NCBI RefSeq assembly: GCF_900090325.1
Contig: NZ_FMHW01000002.1
Location: 4,093,001 to 4,157,000 of the forward strand
Length of the DNA stretch: 64,000 nucleotides
Reading direction: 5' to 3'
Origin: Micromonospora pallida
GTDB taxonomy: Bacteria; Actinomycetota; Actinomycetes; Mycobacteriales; Micromonosporaceae
Below are positions 61,038-64,000 of this stretch, piece by piece. Position 1 is the stretch's first letter. Each line of letters begins with the position of its first letter. Both the position numbers and the translations under genes were made by a program. The notes under the pieces were generated by a model. That model was not told the origin of the DNA. It saw nothing but the letters and a program-made list of their open reading frames with translations, and ran no database searches.

Positions 61038-61161
61038 CGGACAGTGGCCACGCGAGGACGGGCCGGGCCAGCGTCCGGGGTGGTGTCGCCACCACCCCGG
61101 ACGACGTGCCACCGTCAGGGCTGACCTGCCGGCCGGCAGGGCTGGGCCGCCACCATCGGGG

Positions 61162-62022
61162 CTACGGGGTCGGCGCCTTCGAGCCGTACCCGTACTCGGA
61201 GACCACCTCGCCGCCGGGTCCCCGCAGTTCCGCCCGGTCCCCCTTGTCGTTCCAGATCGGGCGACCACTGCCGTAGGAGAAGCCACCCCACTCGGGGTGG
61301 TACTGGTTGGTGTAGATCCTGATCCGCTGTCCCGGTTGCAGCACCGTGCCGGGCGGGAAGGTGAAGTCCTGCCCGGCGTCGTCGGCGCCGAGCGTCCAGC
61401 CGCTGATGTTCCCGGCCACGGTGCCCCGGTTGACGATCTCGACGTACTCGTCCGCCTGGGTGTACTTCACGTCGCCCCGGTTGCGCACGGTGGCGATGAC
61501 CACGTCCGGTCGACCGGCCCGGGCGAAGATCGCGACGATGTCGGCGCTGTTCGCGCCGTTCTCCGGGCTGATGAAGGTCCGTACGACCTGGCCGCCCCGC
61601 TTGAATCCACTGATCACCACGCCGTACTCGACCCCGTCGATCGTCACGGTTTCCGGGGAGACGAACGTCGGCAGGTCGACCACGTCGTCCGGGGTCGGAC
61701 CGTTGTTCGGGGTCTCGTTGTGGTGGAAGCGGAAGCTGAAGTTCGCCTCGGTGCCGTCCTCGAAGGCCACCCGCACGACGAGGTCCACGTCGAACTGCTG
61801 CGCCGGCATGCCCACGATGGGGAAGTTCTCGTGCGTGTACGTGCCGAGGGTGAACTCGGTGCCGTCGGTCTGCACCTCGACGGAGCCGCCGCGGAAGACG
61901 TATCCGCTCTGGCCGGAGCCGGCCGGGGTGCCCCACCGGACGTGCTCGGAACCCAGTCCGTTGAGATTCGGCGGGGTCACGCTCAGGGACGACCAACTGC
62001 CGGTCGTGAGGGCGGTGCTCAT
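61162..62022 (-). CDS. Lamin-tail (LTD) domain protein with choice-of-anchor-like N-terminal domain
   Basis: A 286-residue protein without a signal peptide. The N-terminal 160 residues form a beta domain (WGTPAGSGQSGYVFRGG, FTLGTYTHENFPI, NFSFRFHHNETPN) like choice-of-anchor K modules. The C-terminal 115 residues are an LTD immunoglobulin-like fold (YTQADEYVEIVNRGTVAGNISGWTL and FPPGTVLQPGQRIRIYTNQ, ending WNDKGDRAELRGPGGEVVSEYGYG). The ATG at 62022 has a GGAGGT site. Upstream DNA is unusually AT-rich (near 62043-62090), suggesting a strong promoter. Role unknown; secreted relatives act as adhesive or structural modules. Confidence 0.85.
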   Translation of the reverse strand: MSTALTTGSWSSLSVTPPNLNGLGSEHVRWGTPAGSGQSGYVFRGGSVEVQTDGTEFTLGTYTHENFPIVGMPAQQFDVDLVVRVAFEDGTEANFSFRFHHNETPNNGPTPDDVVDLPTFVSPETVTIDGVEYGVVISGFKRGGQVVRTFISPENGANSADIVAIFARAGRPDVVIATVRNRGDVKYTQADEYVEIVNRGTVAGNISGWTLGADDAGQDFTFPPGTVLQPGQRIRIYTNQYHPEWGGFSYGSGRPIWNDKGDRAELRGPGGEVVSEYGYGSKAPTP

Positions 62023-62163
62023 ACAACCTCCATCGACGCAGAAAATGGGGCTTTCCTGCACACAATGGTGATTTTGATTTGTTAACGGCAGGAGAAGGCG
62101 TCCACCTCACGACAGATGCCTTGCGGCCGAGCCACGCCTTCGACGTCCGGAGGACCCGGGCAC

Positions 62164-62169
62164 TAGCCT
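62164..62169 (+). promoter_or_regulatory. -10 box of the ElaA-type gene
   Basis: TAGCCT six bases before the ATG at 62176; leaderless pattern. Confidence 0.5.
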
Positions 62170-62175
62170 GGCGGA

Positions 62176-62628
62176 ATGTTGCCGCGCACCATCGACCTCC
62201 GGGTCGCCTCCTTCGCCGACCTGGACACCCGCACCTTCCACGACCTGCTGAAACTGCGTATCGAGGTGTTCGTGGTGGAACAGGCGTGCCCGTACCCGGA
62301 ACTCGACGGGCGGGACGTCGAACCGGACACCCGGCACCTCTGGCTGTCCGACGGCGACACGCCGGTGGCGTACCTGCGGATCCTGGCCGACCCGGGCGAC
62401 GTGGCGCGGATCGGCCGGGTCGTGGTGGCTCCGACGGCGCGGGGCGGCGGGCACGCCGCCCGGCTGATGACCGAGGCGCTGGCCATGGTCGGGCACCACC
62501 CGTGCGTCCTGGAGGCGCAGTCGCACCTGGTCGACTTCTACGCCCGGTACGGCTTCACCGCCAGCGGCCCGGAGTACGTGGAGGACGGCATCCCGCACAC
62601 CCCGATGCGCCGCGAACCCACACCCTGA
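62176..62628 (+). CDS. ElaA-type GNAT acetyltransferase
   Basis: A 150-residue acetyltransferase with the ElaA marks LLKLRIEVFVVEQACPYPELDGRD at the N-terminus, motif A IGRVVVAPTARGGGHAARLM, and AQSHLVDFYARYGFTASGPEYVEDGIPHTPM at the end. Cytoplasmic. Substrate unknown. Convergent with hemQ. Confidence 0.93.
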   Translation: MLPRTIDLRVASFADLDTRTFHDLLKLRIEVFVVEQACPYPELDGRDVEPDTRHLWLSDGDTPVAYLRILADPGDVARIGRVVVAPTARGGGHAARLMTEALAMVGHHPCVLEAQSHLVDFYARYGFTASGPEYVEDGIPHTPMRREPTP

Positions 62629-62689
62629 GCGTCACGCGGCCGACCGGGCCGGCCCGCGAGGGTCGGCGCGGCCGGCCGGGTTCGACGAC

Positions 62690-62748
62690 GGTGGGGCGGG
62701 CAGGTCAGGGCAGGGCGGTCAGAGCAGGCCAGGCCAGGCCAGAGCAGG
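62690..62748. repeat. Short GGTCAGGGCAGGGCGG-type repeats
   Basis: GGTCAGGGCAGGGCGG is repeated at about 62702 and 62747, with GAGCAGGCCAGGCCAGGCCAGAGCAGG between. The cluster lies at the end of hemQ and extends a few bases into its last codons. Probably slippage. Confidence 0.6.
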
Positions 62749-63450
62749 TCAGGGCAGGGCGGCGACGATGTCGGCGAGGGAACGGCGGCGGCCGGTGTAG
62801 AAGGGGACCTCCTCGCGGACGTGCCGGCGGGCCCGGGAAGCACGCAGGTCGCGCATCAGGTCCACGATCCGGTGCAGCTCGTCGGCCTCGAAGGCGAGCA
62901 TCCACTCGTAGTCGCCGAGGGCGAACGAGGCGACCGTGTTGGCCCGCACGTCGGGGTAGCCGCGGGCCTGCCGGCCGTGCTCGGCGAGCATCTCCCGCCG
63001 CTCGGCGTCGGGAAGCAGGTACCACTCGTAGGAGCGGACGAACGGGTAGACGCAGACGTAGGCCCGCGCCTCCTCCCCGGCGAGGAACGCCGGAATGTGG
63101 CTCTTGTTGAACTCCGCCGGTCGGTGCAGCGCCATCTGCGACCAGACCGGGGCCATCGTCCGGCCCAGGGCGGTACGCCGGAACCGCCCGTACGCGTCCT
63201 GGAGGTCGTCGCTGGAGGAGGAGTGCCACCAGATCATCAGGTCGGCGTCGGCCCGCAGCCCGGAGACGTCGTAGGTGCCCCGGATGACGACGTCCTTGCC
63301 GGCCAGTTCCTCGACCAGCGCCTCGGCCTCGGCCACGACGTCGTCCCGCAGGTCAGGCAGCGGGCTGGCCGCCCGGAACACCGACCACATCGTGTAGCGG
63401 ATGCTCTCGTTCAGCTCCCGCAGCCGGGCCGCGTTGGTCTGCTCGGTCAT
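62749..63450 (-). CDS. hemQ: Coproheme decarboxylase HemQ (chlorite-dismutase family)
   Basis: A 233-residue enzyme of the coproporphyrin-dependent haem pathway, converting coprohaem III to haem b with peroxide. Family segments are [71 protein letters not shown] and [27 protein letters not shown] near the end. The ATG start overlaps the stop of the hemG/hemY-type gene by 4 bases (ATGA), so the two are coupled. It follows the oxidase of the same pathway, the usual actinomycete order. Confidence 0.97.
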   Translation of the reverse strand: MTEQTNAARLRELNESIRYTMWSVFRAASPLPDLRDDVVAEAEALVEELAGKDVVIRGTYDVSGLRADADLMIWWHSSSSDDLQDAYGRFRRTALGRTMAPVWSQMALHRPAEFNKSHIPAFLAGEEARAYVCVYPFVRSYEWYLLPDAERREMLAEHGRQARGYPDVRANTVASFALGDYEWMLAFEADELHRIVDLMRDLRASRARRHVREEVPFYTGRRRSLADIVAALP

Positions 63451-64000
63451 GTCGCCGGTCCCTCCAGTGCACAGATGATCTCTTCGGCCGCCGTCTCGCC
63501 GGACCGCACGCAGACCGGGATGCCGACCCCGTCGTACCCGGCCCCGGCCAGGGCCAGCGTCGGGTGGGCCGCCCGCAGGGCCGTCCGGGCCGCCGCCACC
63601 CGGTCCAGGTGACCCGGGGTGTACTGCGGCAACGCCCCGCCCCACCGTTGCACGCGGCTGTCCAGCAGCGACGGCAGCGTCACGCCGAGCACCCCGGACA
63701 GCTCCCGGTGCACGGTGGCGACCAGCTCGTCGTCGGAGAGCTGCAACTGCCGCTCCTCGCCGTACCGGCCGACCGAGGCGCGTACCAGCGCGACCCCGTC
63801 CGGCCGGCGCAGGTGCCCCCACTTGGTGGTGAAGAAGGTGGCCGCCTTGATCAGCAGCCCCTCGGTGCCGGGCACCAGGAAGCCGGAGAGAGCGGGCAGC
63901 TCCGGCTCGGGCAGGGCCAGGGTGACCAGGGCGACGCTGGCGTAGTCCAGCCCACCGATCCGGGCGGCCACGTCCGGGGCCGGAGCGGTGAGCAGCCGGG
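63447..64000 (-). CDS. Protoporphyrinogen/coproporphyrinogen oxidase, C-terminal part (5' end outside window)
   Basis: The last 184 residues of a FAD-dependent oxidase of the HemG/HemY (CgoX) family. The visible part has [50 protein letters not shown] and the C-terminal FAD motif [21 protein letters not shown]. In the coproporphyrin route it makes coproporphyrin III before iron insertion and HemQ. The rest lies beyond base 64000. Confidence 0.94.
   Translation of the reverse strand, partial: RLLTAPAPDVAARIGGLDYASVALVTLALPEPELPALSGFLVPGTEGLLIKAATFFTTKWGHLRRPDGVALVRASVGRYGEERQLQLSDDELVATVHRELSGVLGVTLPSLLDSRVQRWGGALPQYTPGHLDRVAAARTALRAAHPTLALAGAGYDGVGIPVCVRSGETAAEEIICALEGPAT

Overview
The window is a very GC-rich actinomycete chromosome segment, most like Micromonosporaceae (Micromonospora and relatives). 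This rests on strong G/C bias at third codon positions, many GTG starts, 4-bp stop/start overlaps, a Gly-Cys-Val tRNA array, the coproporphyrin-type haem gene hemQ, a mycothiol-isomerase-like protein, standalone LigC and PrimC repair enzymes, and AICE-like att debris. Many genes start 6-8 bases after a TAnnnT-type -10 box, so they are probably leaderless. Species level is inference.

Layout. 0-5 kb: the end of a universal stress protein gene, then a tightly coupled minus-strand operon (multicopper oxidase, PLP decarboxylase, GNAT, DUF6875). 5.2-8.5 kb: two tRNA arrays (Gly-Val, then Gly-Cys-Val) around a large membrane protein of unknown function and a small zinc-finger membrane protein. 8.8-15.7 kb: TetR regulator, DinB-like protein, methyltransferase, cytochrome P450, a secreted lipase-like gene with two one-base frameshifts, and a NarL-type two-component system. 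15.7-19.3 kb: biotin genes bioF-bioD diverging from bioB-bsaP. 19.4-20.5 kb: a DUF559-type gene bracketed by two near-identical long palindromes. 20.9-29.4 kb: aldehyde dehydrogenase, ACT and ACT-GNAT proteins, an aminoglycoside-phosphotransferase-like kinase with an acyl-CoA dehydrogenase, a LacI regulator and a RibD-like reductase.

29.5-36 kb holds a four-gene DNA-end-processing operon: HerA-like ATPase, SbcD (Mre11), SbcC (Rad50) and a NurA-like nuclease. This is the archaeal resection gene set in an actinomycete. A 12-copy heptamer repeat follows it, then a spermidine-synthase-like gene.

36.93-49.96 kb is an acquired island. Three copies of an attachment core (CCTCGATGCGAAC, the anticodon-arm end of a tRNA-Ala 3' half) divide it into two tandem units. 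The 2.3-kb unit carries one membrane-bound NACHT NTPase. The 10.7-kb unit carries helix-turn-helix regulators, two IS630-type elements, a 17-residue-repeat protein gene cut by one of them, an HNH-like gene, a HEPN/zinc-ribbon gene and an integrase remnant beside the right att site. Several cargo genes resemble defence genes, and their codon use is visibly more AT-rich than that of the flanks.

50-64 kb returns to core chromosome: AlkA-type DNA glycosylase, DUF1990 protein, LigC ligase, secreted TAP-type hydrolase, K+ channel, GNATs, methyltransferase, PrimC, MsrB, lamin-tail protein, HemQ and the end of the HemG/HemY oxidase. With the resection operon, AlkA, LigC and PrimC make the window rich in DNA repair.
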